The position numbers and the translations under genes are program-made. DNA of 64,000 nt from Lentisphaera marina (GTDB lineage Bacteria; Verrucomicrobiota; Lentisphaeria; Lentisphaerales; Lentisphaeraceae). Under the pieces are notes generated by a model. That model worked only from the letters and a program-made list of their open reading frames with translations. It searched no databases and was not told the DNA's origin. The stretch is taken from the NCBI RefSeq assembly GCF_028745505.1, contig NZ_JAQZZL010000001.1, positions 2,167,818 through 2,231,817 on the forward strand, given 5' to 3'. This document shows positions 44,246 to 52,518 of the stretch, piece by piece; position 1 is the stretch's first letter, and every line of letters begins with the position of its first letter.

Positions 44246-44926
44246 CTAGAAATTGATGACTGCTCCACTTTCTGAAAAGATGTAATCGACTCCCAGCCCC
44301 TTTAAAGAAGTTAAGTGCTGGGGAGAGACATGACCATCAACAAACCAAAGATTTGCTTTCTCACTGTGTCGAGTATGAATTCTCAATGCTGATGATCTAC
44401 CTTTATTTTTATATCCATATTCGTAAGTATTCCATTGTTTTAAGACGCCATTACTTAACTTAGCTGAATCGGCATACCAAAAAAACTCTGATGGTGATTC
44501 CACTTCAGTAATCTTAAAACCGAAATACGGAGTTTTTACCTCTCCTGGACGAGGCTCTCTCCAATTGTACTCTCTTGGAGCACCATAACTTACATAATGT
44601 TCATTAGTCCAATCTCCGTCAAAAGGCAGTGAGGGGCAAGTCATAGCTTCTTCTGTCCAGTTTATATATCCACCTTCTTTTAGAGATCCAGTCCACCAAG
44701 ACGACTTAGTATAAGGTAAACTTCCGGAAGCACCAGCGGCAGGGACCTTACGATCATTATCCATGGCAAAGGCAAATGCCGATACGCCGAGTTGATTCAA
44801 ATTAGAAGCACACACTGCTGCTCGACTCTGCTTTCTAGCCGAACTTAAAGTCGGGATCAATAATGACACAAGAATGGCAATAATGGCCAGAACCACCATA
44901 ATTTCTATTAAACTAAATCTTTTCAT
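44246..44926 (-). CDS. prepilin-like protein with H-x9-DG tail (226 aa)
   Basis: N-terminal RFSLIEIMVVLAIIAILVSL (Arg at the cleavage position instead of Gly), core SSARKQSRAAVCASNLNQLG, conserved RHSEKANLWFVDGHVSPQ and the closing YIFSESGAVINF. The sequence ESPSEFFWYADSAK marks the subfamily that also includes 45141, 59892 and 61499. Single-gene unit with motif A at 44960-44987, 34 nt upstream. Confidence 0.82.
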   Translation of the reverse strand: MKRFSLIEIMVVLAIIAILVSLLIPTLSSARKQSRAAVCASNLNQLGVSAFAFAMDNDRKVPAAGASGSLPYTKSSWWTGSLKEGGYINWTEEAMTCPSLPFDGDWTNEHYVSYGAPREYNWREPRPGEVKTPYFGFKITEVESPSEFFWYADSAKLSNGVLKQWNTYEYGYKNKGRSSALRIHTRHSEKANLWFVDGHVSPQHLTSLKGLGVDYIFSESGAVINF

Positions 44927-44959
44927 ATTTATAAGCTCCTTAGATAATATTTTTATTTA

Positions 44960-44987
44960 ATCATCGTGAGGTGACATGGCTATGACA
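44960..44987 (-). promoter_or_regulatory. promoter motif A upstream of pseudopilin 44246-44926
   Basis: Minus strand TGTCAT, 15 nt, CGATGAT, 34 nt before the ATG. Confidence 0.5.
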
Positions 44988-45140
44988 AATCTTGACTTAG
45001 ATAAAGCACAAAGCCTAGATCCTTATATAAAAGAGTCATTTAACACAAAAAAGTAGTTGTAAACAATTCCAATACCAACACTCTACCCAGGAAATATATT
45101 TGTCGAATCATGCCGCTGAGAGCACCGATTATCAATTGAA

Positions 45141-45824
45141 TTAGTAGGCTATTTGCGTCCCGCTTTCTGTCCAGCCACTGTTAAAACCAAGTTGCTTCAA
45201 GGTGCCAATTTTATGGGGAGCTACATGACCGTCAATAAACCAAATATTGCCCGCTTCATTATGGCGTGTATGAATTCTCATGCCTGCGTGATCTACTCCA
45301 CTGCGAAAGACAAAATTAATCCACTGCTTTTCAGCTCCAGCTCCTTTAGCCGAATCAGCGTACCAGAAAAATTCTGATGGTGACTCAACTTGAGTCATTT
45401 TAACGCCTTCATAAATTTTATTATCATCATCATCCCTAATAACTATGCGTCCTGTACGATGATCCCTAGCCCTGTTGCCTTCGTTTGCTGCACCATAAGT
45501 TAAATAATTTTCACTATGCCAGTCCCCCTCATAGGGTAGTGATGGACAAGTAAATGACTCTTCTGACTTCTCTATATAATTTCCATTTTGCAGGTGCCAA
45601 TCCCACCAAGAACTACCTGAGGATTTTCCAGAATAAATAATCCGCCCTTCGTTATCTAGAGCAAACATGATTGATGCCGCACCCAACTGCTTCAAATTGG
45701 AAGCACATACTGTTGCACGACTCTTCTTCCTAGCAGAACTTAAAGTCGGTATTAATAAAGACACCAAAACACCAATAATTGCCATAACAACTAAAATTTC
45801 TATCAAACTAAATTTTTTCTGCAT
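45141..45824 (-). CDS. prepilin-like protein with H-x9-DG tail (227 aa)
   Basis: N-terminal KFSLIEILVVMAIIGVLVSL, core SSARKKSRATVCASNLKQLGAA, tail RHNEAGNIWFIDGHVAP and SGWTESGTQIAY. Same subfamily as the preceding gene, with a distinct charged middle (RDHRTGRIVIRDDDDNKIYEG). A partial R2-like element (GAGAGCACCGATTATCAATTG) lies 3' of it near 45117-45137. Confidence 0.82.
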   Translation of the reverse strand: MQKKFSLIEILVVMAIIGVLVSLLIPTLSSARKKSRATVCASNLKQLGAASIMFALDNEGRIIYSGKSSGSSWWDWHLQNGNYIEKSEESFTCPSLPYEGDWHSENYLTYGAANEGNRARDHRTGRIVIRDDDDNKIYEGVKMTQVESPSEFFWYADSAKGAGAEKQWINFVFRSGVDHAGMRIHTRHNEAGNIWFIDGHVAPHKIGTLKQLGFNSGWTESGTQIAY

Positions 45825-45860
45825 CTTTCAATTTCCATATGATTATTAATTACATAGAGA

Positions 45861-45887
45861 ATTATCGTGAAAATCCCGCAGATGACT
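45861..45887 (-). promoter_or_regulatory. promoter motif A upstream of pseudopilin 45141-45824
   Basis: Minus strand AGTCAT, 14 nt, CGATAAT, 37 nt before the ATG. Confidence 0.45.
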
Positions 45888-46030
45888 GCTCTTGACAAGA
45901 ACTGATTTTAAAAAAAAACATAAATCCGATATTGTTATATAAATAGAACGATATCACAACAAAAAATTAAGCGCTTATAAAACACTGAAGTTCAAAATTA
46001 TAGACGGGAAATACCACAGATAAAAACAAT

Positions 46031-46194
46031 TAAAACAGCAGATTCAATGTCGCTGGGAGCACCGATTGCTAATCGGCAATTCGTAATGTGGAAAAATAAT
46101 TAAAACAGCAGATTCAATGTCGCTGGGAGCGCCGATTGCTAATCGGCAATTCGTAATGTGGAAAAATAATTAAAACAGCAGATTCAATGTGCTG
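46031..46194. repeat. 70-bp tandem units with R2 REP-like palindromes, cut by an IS110 element
   Basis: Units start TAAAACAGCAGATTCAATG at 46031, 46101 and 46171. The first two carry GCTGGGAGC followed by an R2 hairpin (CCGATTGCTAATCGG), at 46053-46078 and 46123-46148. The third stops at GCTGGG (46191-46196), exactly where the IS110 element begins. Confidence 0.75.
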
Positions 46195-46230
46195 GGCTTT
46201 TCTGAGTGCACTTACAACTAGAATTCGAGA

Positions 46231-47490
46231 TTAATTAACGAATTTCTGAAACCATGCTGGTCGCCTCTGCTCCAATACTTCTAGATAGGTCTTTTCATTA
46301 TATGGAGTTCTCGTTTTCCAACAACTGTACATGATACGAATCCATTTGTACGCCAAAGCTCTAAGTATTGTGAAGTGAGGTATGTTTAGAGCTTTCTTAT
46401 GATAATAAAATTCATGTGCCCATATTGATGACCTTATGGAATTATTGGCAAACTCAACAAAACTAAGTTGAGTGAACCTGTCGCATAAAAAACGTCTTCG
46501 GACAATATTCATTTTCCCACTCTGAATTGTCACAGGAGCTATTTCACTGATTTTAAGAGCCTCATTTACAGACTGAAATTTTTCTCGATCGTTTCCAAAG
46601 AAGGCCATAAGACGTGGTCCGATACTAGGACCTGCTCCTGGAAATGATTGGAATATTTCATGATCTTCATTTTCCCTATAAGCTTGCTCAATTTTTTCGT
46701 CATAAGCTTTAATAACCTTATTTAAACTCCGGATTCTGTGGCAGAATTGTTGTATCTCAAATATGTAGTAATCCACCTCATCTTCATCATTAACAACAAT
46801 AACAGAAGCGCGTAATATTTGAACCCTCACTTTTGTTTTTGTATGGCTTGTACTGCGTTTGTTAAAGAATTTAGTAATGCCGATTTGATGAGCATTAATG
46901 ATATCCTGCGGGCTTGGATATTTATCCAAAAAATCTAGAAACATGTCTGCATATAAATGATTCCCCACGACTTTGAGTGCATTTGGATAATAGATCTTCA
47001 ACAATGCAGTGAGTTGATTAGTTAAACGAGTTCTATCATTTACTAAATCACGCCTTTTTATATTCAGTCGCTTCAGTTTTCCTTTTGAAAAAGATTCGTC
47101 TACTCTTTTAACTTTATCAGGGTGTTTTAAGTATAGTTCAAGTAATGATTTGGTATCTGCTCGGTCACTTTTCGCGCCACTAAGATGGAATGTTTTAGCA
47201 AACTTCGAAGAAGTGGTCGGGTGAACTGTATAGACATCAAATTCACTAATGGATATCAATAAATTCATCAGTGCAGATTGGCAGCTTTCGATGACAACCG
47301 CGATGGGATCATTAACAGATTCAAGTATGAGTTCATTAAAGAATTTTTTGAGCGTAAGTAAATCACTACTGATAACTTTACATTCTTCTTCACAATCCCG
47401 AAGGATTCGTAGATCATGCTTTTGATCAGCCCAGTCAATCGCAATAATAACTGAGTATTCAGATGGCTTTTTAGTTCTTGTATAATACAT
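46231..47490 (-). CDS. IS110-family transposase/bridge recombinase (419 aa)
   Basis: N-terminal RuvC-like DEDD domain: Asp19 (IAIDW), Glu68 (VVIES), Asp109 and Asp112 (SDRADTKSLLEL). C-terminal Tnp_20 domain with the FPGAGPSIGPRLMAFFG helix-hairpin-helix (283-299) and the likely catalytic Ser324 in TIQSGK. A coiled-coil-rich linker (240-275) joins them. Length is close to that of the IS621 family. Identical to copy 2 except Ile144 here against Thr there. It should cut and strand-exchange target and donor DNA using the bridge RNA encoded just upstream. Confidence 0.93.
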   Translation of the reverse strand: MYYTRTKKPSEYSVIIAIDWADQKHDLRILRDCEEECKVISSDLLTLKKFFNELILESVNDPIAVVIESCQSALMNLLISISEFDVYTVHPTTSSKFAKTFHLSGAKSDRADTKSLLELYLKHPDKVKRVDESFSKGKLKRLNIKRRDLVNDRTRLTNQLTALLKIYYPNALKVVGNHLYADMFLDFLDKYPSPQDIINAHQIGITKFFNKRSTSHTKTKVRVQILRASVIVVNDEDEVDYYIFEIQQFCHRIRSLNKVIKAYDEKIEQAYRENEDHEIFQSFPGAGPSIGPRLMAFFGNDREKFQSVNEALKISEIAPVTIQSGKMNIVRRRFLCDRFTQLSFVEFANNSIRSSIWAHEFYYHKKALNIPHFTILRALAYKWIRIMYSCWKTRTPYNEKTYLEVLEQRRPAWFQKFVN

Positions 47491-47521
47491 TTTTACTCCT
47501 TAGGAATATATAGATTTAAAA

Positions 47522-47651
47522 GTCAGCGTGCGAAATTCCTATAGCATTCGTGGTGGAAGCTTTCTGAGTATTCGTCTTGCTGATAATCATTCCCGGTCGA
47601 AGTGCCCAGAAAGTCTTTCAAAGACAGGAGCGCCAATTCGTACCGAGAATA
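47522..47651 (-). ncRNA. candidate bridge RNA of IS110 copy 1
   Basis: Same sequence as the copy at 48171-48300 on the other strand. Target-binding loop 47594-47645, donor-binding loop 47524-47582. See the copy 2 entry for the guides. Confidence 0.75.
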
Positions 47652-47741
47652 ATTAAATTTATATGTTCCTTTTTTAATTCTAAAATTTCTCCCCCAGACC
47701 CCCTCATTATATTTATCTATTTAATTACTTGGACTACTATA

Positions 47742-48080
47742 GGAGCGCCGCATTCCTATGCGGCATTTCTAATAGCGCTTATAAAACTCTACTGAATTAA
47801 GTAGTAATGGTTTATGGAAAAACTTTTTTATTGAATTGAGCCCGAAGTTTAGTGCCGCATTGGAATGCAACGCTCCCGGCTTTCAAATCCTCAAATAGAC
47901 GATTCATTATATCCCCAATCTAAATGCCGCATTGGAATGCGGCGCTCCCAGGTATTGCCATACGGGCAGATACGCTTTATCCACATTTTAAGCCGCATTG
48001 GAATGCGGCGCTCCCAGGTATTGCCATACGGGCAGATACGCTTTATCCACATTTTAAGCCGCATTGGAATGCGGCGCTCC
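47742..48080. repeat. R1 REP-like array between the two IS110 copies
   Basis: Five R1 palindromes. The first (47742-47764) abuts copy 1; another at 47853-47880 has a damaged stem. Three tandem 66-bp units start at 47926, 47992 and 48058, each GCCGCATTGGAATGCGGC followed by GCTCCC. The third unit is cut after GCTCC by IS110 copy 2. Between hairpins the units carry AGGTATTGCCATACGGGCAG and a TATCCACATTTTAA tract. No gene lies here. Confidence 0.8.
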
Positions 48081-48170
48081 TATAGTAGTCCAAGTAATTA
48101 AATAGATAAATATAATGAGGGGGTCTGGGGGAGAAATTTTAGAATTAAAAAAGGAACATATAAATTTAAT

Positions 48171-48300
48171 TATTCTCGGTACGAATTGGCGCTCCTGTCT
48201 TTGAAAGACTTTCTGGGCACTTCGACCGGGAATGATTATCAGCAAGACGAATACTCAGAAAGCTTCCACCACGAATGCTATAGGAATTTCGCACGCTGAC
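48171..48300 (+). ncRNA. candidate IS110 bridge RNA with readable target and donor guides
   Basis: Target loop: outer stem CGGT-a-CGAA (48177-48185) with TTCG-ACCG (48221-48228), capping hairpin GTCTT-tga-AAGAC region (48197-48209). The 5' side carries GGCGCTCC (48188-48195), identical to the top strand of the REP left of the cut, core included. The 3' side carries CTGGG (48213-48217), complementary to CCCAG right of it. Donor loop: outer stem CAGC and CGAA (48240-48251) with TTCG and GCTG (48288-48298). CAGAAAGC (48256-48263) resembles the element's right end AGAAAAGCC, and CTATAGG (48278-48284) is the exact complement of CCTATAG at its left end. This is the layout described for IS621 bridge RNA. 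Confidence 0.78.
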
Positions 48301-48331
48301 TTTTAAATCTATATATTCCTAAGGAGTAAAA

Positions 48332-49591
48332 ATGTATTATACAAGAACTAAAAAGCCATCTGAATACTCAGTTATTATTGCGATTGACTGGGCTGATCAA
48401 AAGCATGATCTACGAATCCTTCGGGATTGTGAAGAAGAATGTAAAGTTATCAGTAGTGATTTACTTACGCTCAAAAAATTCTTTAATGAACTCATACTTG
48501 AATCTGTTAATGATCCCATCGCGGTTGTCATCGAAAGCTGCCAATCTGCACTGATGAATTTATTGATATCCATTAGTGAATTTGATGTCTATACAGTTCA
48601 CCCGACCACTTCTTCGAAGTTTGCTAAAACATTCCATCTTAGTGGCGCGAAAAGTGACCGAGCAGATACCAAATCATTACTTGAACTATACTTAAAACAC
48701 CCTGATAAAGTTAAAAGAGTAGACGAATCTTTTTCAAAAGGAAAACTGAAGCGACTGAATACAAAAAGGCGTGATTTAGTAAATGATAGAACTCGTTTAA
48801 CTAATCAACTCACTGCATTGTTGAAGATCTATTATCCAAATGCACTCAAAGTCGTGGGGAATCATTTATATGCAGACATGTTTCTAGATTTTTTGGATAA
48901 ATATCCAAGCCCGCAGGATATCATTAATGCTCATCAAATCGGCATTACTAAATTCTTTAACAAACGCAGTACAAGCCATACAAAAACAAAAGTGAGGGTT
49001 CAAATATTACGCGCTTCTGTTATTGTTGTTAATGATGAAGATGAGGTGGATTACTACATATTTGAGATACAACAATTCTGCCACAGAATCCGGAGTTTAA
49101 ATAAGGTTATTAAAGCTTATGACGAAAAAATTGAGCAAGCTTATAGGGAAAATGAAGATCATGAAATATTCCAATCATTTCCAGGAGCAGGTCCTAGTAT
49201 CGGACCACGTCTTATGGCCTTCTTTGGAAACGATCGAGAAAAATTTCAGTCTGTAAATGAGGCTCTTAAAATCAGTGAAATAGCTCCTGTGACAATTCAG
49301 AGTGGGAAAATGAATATTGTCCGAAGACGTTTTTTATGCGACAGGTTCACTCAACTTAGTTTTGTTGAGTTTGCCAATAATTCCATAAGGTCATCAATAT
49401 GGGCACATGAATTTTATTATCATAAGAAAGCTCTAAACATACCTCACTTCACAATACTTAGAGCTTTGGCGTACAAATGGATTCGTATCATGTACAGTTG
49501 TTGGAAAACGAGAACTCCATATAATGAAAAGACCTATCTAGAAGTATTGGAGCAGAGGCGACCAGCATGGTTTCAGAAATTCGTTAATTAA
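48332..49591 (+). CDS. IS110-family transposase/bridge recombinase, copy 2 (419 aa)
   Basis: Same protein as copy 1, with Thr144 instead of Ile144 (base 48762). DEDD residues Asp19, Glu68, Asp109, Asp112 and Ser324 are all present. The ATG follows AAGGAG with spacing 5. Near-identity of the two copies points to recent transposition or gene conversion. Confidence 0.93.
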   Translation: MYYTRTKKPSEYSVIIAIDWADQKHDLRILRDCEEECKVISSDLLTLKKFFNELILESVNDPIAVVIESCQSALMNLLISISEFDVYTVHPTTSSKFAKTFHLSGAKSDRADTKSLLELYLKHPDKVKRVDESFSKGKLKRLNTKRRDLVNDRTRLTNQLTALLKIYYPNALKVVGNHLYADMFLDFLDKYPSPQDIINAHQIGITKFFNKRSTSHTKTKVRVQILRASVIVVNDEDEVDYYIFEIQQFCHRIRSLNKVIKAYDEKIEQAYRENEDHEIFQSFPGAGPSIGPRLMAFFGNDREKFQSVNEALKISEIAPVTIQSGKMNIVRRRFLCDRFTQLSFVEFANNSIRSSIWAHEFYYHKKALNIPHFTILRALAYKWIRIMYSCWKTRTPYNEKTYLEVLEQRRPAWFQKFVN

Positions 49592-49635
49592 TCTCGAATT
49601 CTAGTTGTAAGTGCACTCAGAAAAGCCCAGCTCTC

Positions 49636-52335
49636 TTACTTCGAGTGAAATTCTTTTGACTGAACAATGGCATGTAAGAACTCACTGAGGGCATAGTTTT
49701 TGCTCTTAGCTGAATCCAAAATGTCATTTGCCAAATCTTCGTCAGTAAAAGCAAAAGAACGACCTAGAGAGTAAGCTACTAAAGCTTCAGTCAAACCACG
49801 GGCAAAGTCATCTTTGCGCTGGGCGATGATATCGCGCATTTCAAAATAGTTACCAAACTCCGGACCATTGTGAAATTGCCCGGCAATTTCGATGAGTCCT
49901 TTGGGGTTATTCTCAGTCACTTCGTGTTTATCTTCCAGGCGCCACTTACCTGCCGCACCAAAGTTTTCCAGACCAAGACCAATAGGGTCAATCTTACGGT
50001 GACAACTGGCACACTGAGCCTTCTCCTGATGAGCAAAAAGCTTTTCGCGAGTTGTCAGCTTTTTGCCCTTCAAGCGGGAAAGTTGTGGAACATTTGCCGG
50101 CGCCGGTGGTGGGGGATTATTTAACAAATGACGCAAGACCCAGGCACCGCGCTCAACCGGACTTGATTCAACGCCGTCACTACCCATGGCGTGAATTGCT
50201 GCCATACCAAGTAAACCGCCACGTGGAGAATTCTCCGGTAATTTTACTTTGCGGAACTCATCTCCCTCAACCCCTTCAAGACCATAGTAAGTCCCTAGAA
50301 GACCATTGATGATAACAAAGTTACTCTTCAGGAAGTTACCGATATAACCGCCATCATTACCTCTCAGTAGATGAGCAAATGTTTTATAGACTTCCTGACG
50401 GGAAGCCGCTCGGGTACTTTCATCAAACTCACGATGTAAGCTGACATCGAACTGAAATAAATCCAAACGCTGCATATCCAACCACTGATGCACAAAGGCG
50501 GCGATGAATTTATCTGAGCGCTTATCTGCAATCATACGATCTACTTGCTGACGAAGAACATCTGACTGCTTTAACTTACCTTCTTTGGCAAGTTCCAAGA
50601 GTTGCTCATCTGGAGGACTACTCCACAAGAAATAAGCCAAACGAACGGCGAGTTCACGTTGATTAAGATCACGGCGGTTTTCATCTGTTCCCGGTTCATC
50701 GAGATAAAGGAAACCCGGAGAAGCCAAAATGATACTCAATGGAAGTTTGATAGCCTCTTCAAAAGGGCTCCAATCAGAAATACCGACTGAGCCATTGCTG
50801 CGTTCTGCTTCATACAAAGCCATCAATTGATCCAGAAACTCTTCCGAAGCATCGGTTTCGCGCATAATCGCATGAGCAAAATCTTTCAAAGCAGCTCTAA
50901 CTTCTCTGGCTTCCCACCCGTAGTCACGAGGGTTGCCTGCAACCTTAATCTGATGCTTAGCGAAAACCTTCTCAAGAATACTCATGTTTTCATTGCTTCT
51001 TATGGGGCCTTCCACCTCAACCCAGTCGATCCAGATAGAAGCCGGAGTTCCATAGCCGTTTTGCTTCTTGTCTCTGGCAAAAACAGGTCGCAAAGCAGTT
51101 CCTTTGGCTGGTTGTCTTTCCTGAACAGAAAATACGCGCGGCGTATCAGCCCTTACCAGGACTTCAGTCTCGATTAAACTGGGTTGAGCGACAGTACCGG
51201 TAATATGGTGAGTGCTTATGGGAAAACCATCTAAGCCATTTTGAAGTTGATGAGGGTGTCCCAGTTCGATAAAGTGCCTGAAATCAGGTGCGCCTTCAGC
51301 AATACCGGCACTTATTCTAATTTTATAAATCCCTGGAGGCATAGTTCCGGCAGGTGGTGAAATATCTACGCGGCCAACTCCCCAAGTCGTTTTTAAATAG
51401 GTGCCTCGATCATTGCCAGGCAGACTTAAATAATGTTTGGTGTAATTATAATTACGATCCTTAGTGATCTGAGCGAATAAAGCTCTACCCGCATCACGAA
51501 AACCATAGTCTTTGGGCTTGGGAGTATTTTTCAATTTTTCAGCATTTCGATAAAACAGCTGATCCTCGGGGAAGTTCTTTTTATTATTTTTCTTAAACTC
51601 CGGTAGCATTGCTTGATTTTCCGGTAAGTCAGCAACCTTATCAACTGCAGCTTTCCATGCATCTATTCGTCTTTGCCTGTCTTCCATCACAAGCACAGAC
51701 TTTCGAAGTTTAGGATTCATTGTCTCTTCAGGTTCGACACGGTAAGCCATAGGTCTAGTGATGCCTTTAGTTTTCTGACGTTCAAAAAACTCATCCAAAG
51801 CCTTATGACCAATTTCTAAATACTTCTCGAATTGATCACTGGAGATAAATTGCGATGACCCGGAAGTGTCGTAACTACCACCTCCGCCATCCTGTGGCAG
51901 GTCAGCTACATCTACTTCCACACCAAGTGCTTCTCTAATAGTATTTTGGTACTCACGGCGATTAAGTCGGCGTATAGTGATCTTACCTCCGGAATCTGAA
52001 AGTAGTTTACGAGCATCAACCATAGTCGCAGCCAAATCGTCAAGGAAATCTGCCTTTTCTTCGTTTGTCGGCTGCTTTTTATCTTCTGGAGGCATTTCAC
52101 CAGAATTCAAAGCCGCAAGAACTTTTTGCCAATGCTCAGCCTGTTCAATGCTTGTTATATTAAAATCTAGGTCCTCGAGATTAACTTTACCTTCCTGCTT
52201 TTCTTCATCGTGGCAATTGAGGCAGTAATTCGCTAGGAAGTCAAAGTTCTTTTCAGGTAAAATAGCTTGAGGATTTTCGGCTTGAGCACTCAAGCCCATA
52301 AGAACGCAGGATAAACCGGTAAAAACTTTCTTCAT
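49636..52335 (-). CDS. DUF1592/DUF1588 dihaem cytochrome (899 aa)
   Basis: Signal peptide MKKVFTGLSCVLMGLSAQA, haem motif C-L-N-C-H at 38-42, DUF1587 (IRRLNRREYQNTIREAL), beta-rich insert (PGIYKIRISAGIAEG), DUF1592 ([18 protein letters not shown]), DUF1588 ([16 protein letters not shown] and [11 protein letters not shown]), second haem C-A-S-C-H before RKIDPIGLGLENFGAAG, DUF1585 tail. Intact, but its upstream partner is broken by an IS, so transcription may now depend on readthrough from or past that IS. An IS110 copy lies 8 bp after its stop. Confidence 0.87.
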   Translation of the reverse strand: MKKVFTGLSCVLMGLSAQAENPQAILPEKNFDFLANYCLNCHDEEKQEGKVNLEDLDFNITSIEQAEHWQKVLAALNSGEMPPEDKKQPTNEEKADFLDDLAATMVDARKLLSDSGGKITIRRLNRREYQNTIREALGVEVDVADLPQDGGGGSYDTSGSSQFISSDQFEKYLEIGHKALDEFFERQKTKGITRPMAYRVEPEETMNPKLRKSVLVMEDRQRRIDAWKAAVDKVADLPENQAMLPEFKKNNKKNFPEDQLFYRNAEKLKNTPKPKDYGFRDAGRALFAQITKDRNYNYTKHYLSLPGNDRGTYLKTTWGVGRVDISPPAGTMPPGIYKIRISAGIAEGAPDFRHFIELGHPHQLQNGLDGFPISTHHITGTVAQPSLIETEVLVRADTPRVFSVQERQPAKGTALRPVFARDKKQNGYGTPASIWIDWVEVEGPIRSNENMSILEKVFAKHQIKVAGNPRDYGWEAREVRAALKDFAHAIMRETDASEEFLDQLMALYEAERSNGSVGISDWSPFEEAIKLPLSIILASPGFLYLDEPGTDENRRDLNQRELAVRLAYFLWSSPPDEQLLELAKEGKLKQSDVLRQQVDRMIADKRSDKFIAAFVHQWLDMQRLDLFQFDVSLHREFDESTRAASRQEVYKTFAHLLRGNDGGYIGNFLKSNFVIINGLLGTYYGLEGVEGDEFRKVKLPENSPRGGLLGMAAIHAMGSDGVESSPVERGAWVLRHLLNNPPPPAPANVPQLSRLKGKKLTTREKLFAHQEKAQCASCHRKIDPIGLGLENFGAAGKWRLEDKHEVTENNPKGLIEIAGQFHNGPEFGNYFEMRDIIAQRKDDFARGLTEALVAYSLGRSFAFTDEDLANDILDSAKSKNYALSEFLHAIVQSKEFHSK

Positions 52336-52518
52336 GCCATTAACTCTTTAACAATTCCTGTGCTGTCACCATGGCTGGAGGCTTTCACACCTGCGCCCTG
52401 CAGCATACTCAACCATACATTACATAAAGGTGTATCTTCTGGTAAAACCAGGTTTTGCCCCTGCTTGAAGTTAGAACCACCACCTGCGAGTAAAGTCGGG
52501 CAATCAGTTAAATAATGA
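52332..52518 (-). pseudogene. DUF1552 gene, C-terminal fragment beyond the IS insertion
   Basis: Encodes YLTDCPTLLAGGGSNFKQ...NVWLSMLQGAGVKASSHGDSTGIVKEL, the family's C-terminus. It overlaps the downstream DUF1592 start by 4 bp, as in the intact pairs. Joined to 53857-54959 it restores the family block SNIRSIH-YLTDCP. Confidence 0.85.

Larger units (their letters stand above)
46195..47743 (-). mobile_element. IS110-family insertion sequence, copy 1 (1545 bp body plus CC/GG core)
   Basis: Body 46197-47741, flanked on both sides by GG (46195-46196 and 47742-47743), the 2-bp core expected for IS110 recombination. No terminal inverted repeat. Long non-coding left end (251 bp, 47491-47741) upstream of the transposase and a short right end (34 bp). 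Outer flank GCTGGG, inner flank GGAGCGCCGCATTCC: together the REP sequence GCTGGGAGCGCCGC, so the element sits in an R1-type repeat. One base differs from copy 2 (47060). Confidence 0.88.
48079..49627 (+). mobile_element. IS110-family insertion sequence, copy 2 (1545 bp body plus CC core)
   Basis: Body 48081-49625, flanked by CC at 48079-48080 and 49626-49627. Removing the element and one core rejoins GCGGCGCTCC with CAGC, the intact R1 consensus GCGGCGCTCCCAGC. The outer end is 8 bp from the stop of the DUF1592 gene 49636-52335, so the target REP was at that gene's 3' end. It is inverted relative to copy 1, with 335 bp between the cores. Confidence 0.88.

Noticed and set aside
47577..47795. 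72-codon ORF in the IS110 left end (also 48054-48245)
   Set aside because: It is antisense to the bridge RNA region and appears twice only because the element is duplicated; no coding character.
47926..48080. Possible CRISPR array (66-bp units with palindromic repeats)
   Set aside because: Units are identical along their whole length, with no variable spacers, and no cas gene is in the window.
46195..49627. Composite transposon formed by two inverted IS110 copies
   Set aside because: The 335-bp interior has no gene, each copy sits in its own REP target, and IS110 elements do not move by paired terminal repeats.
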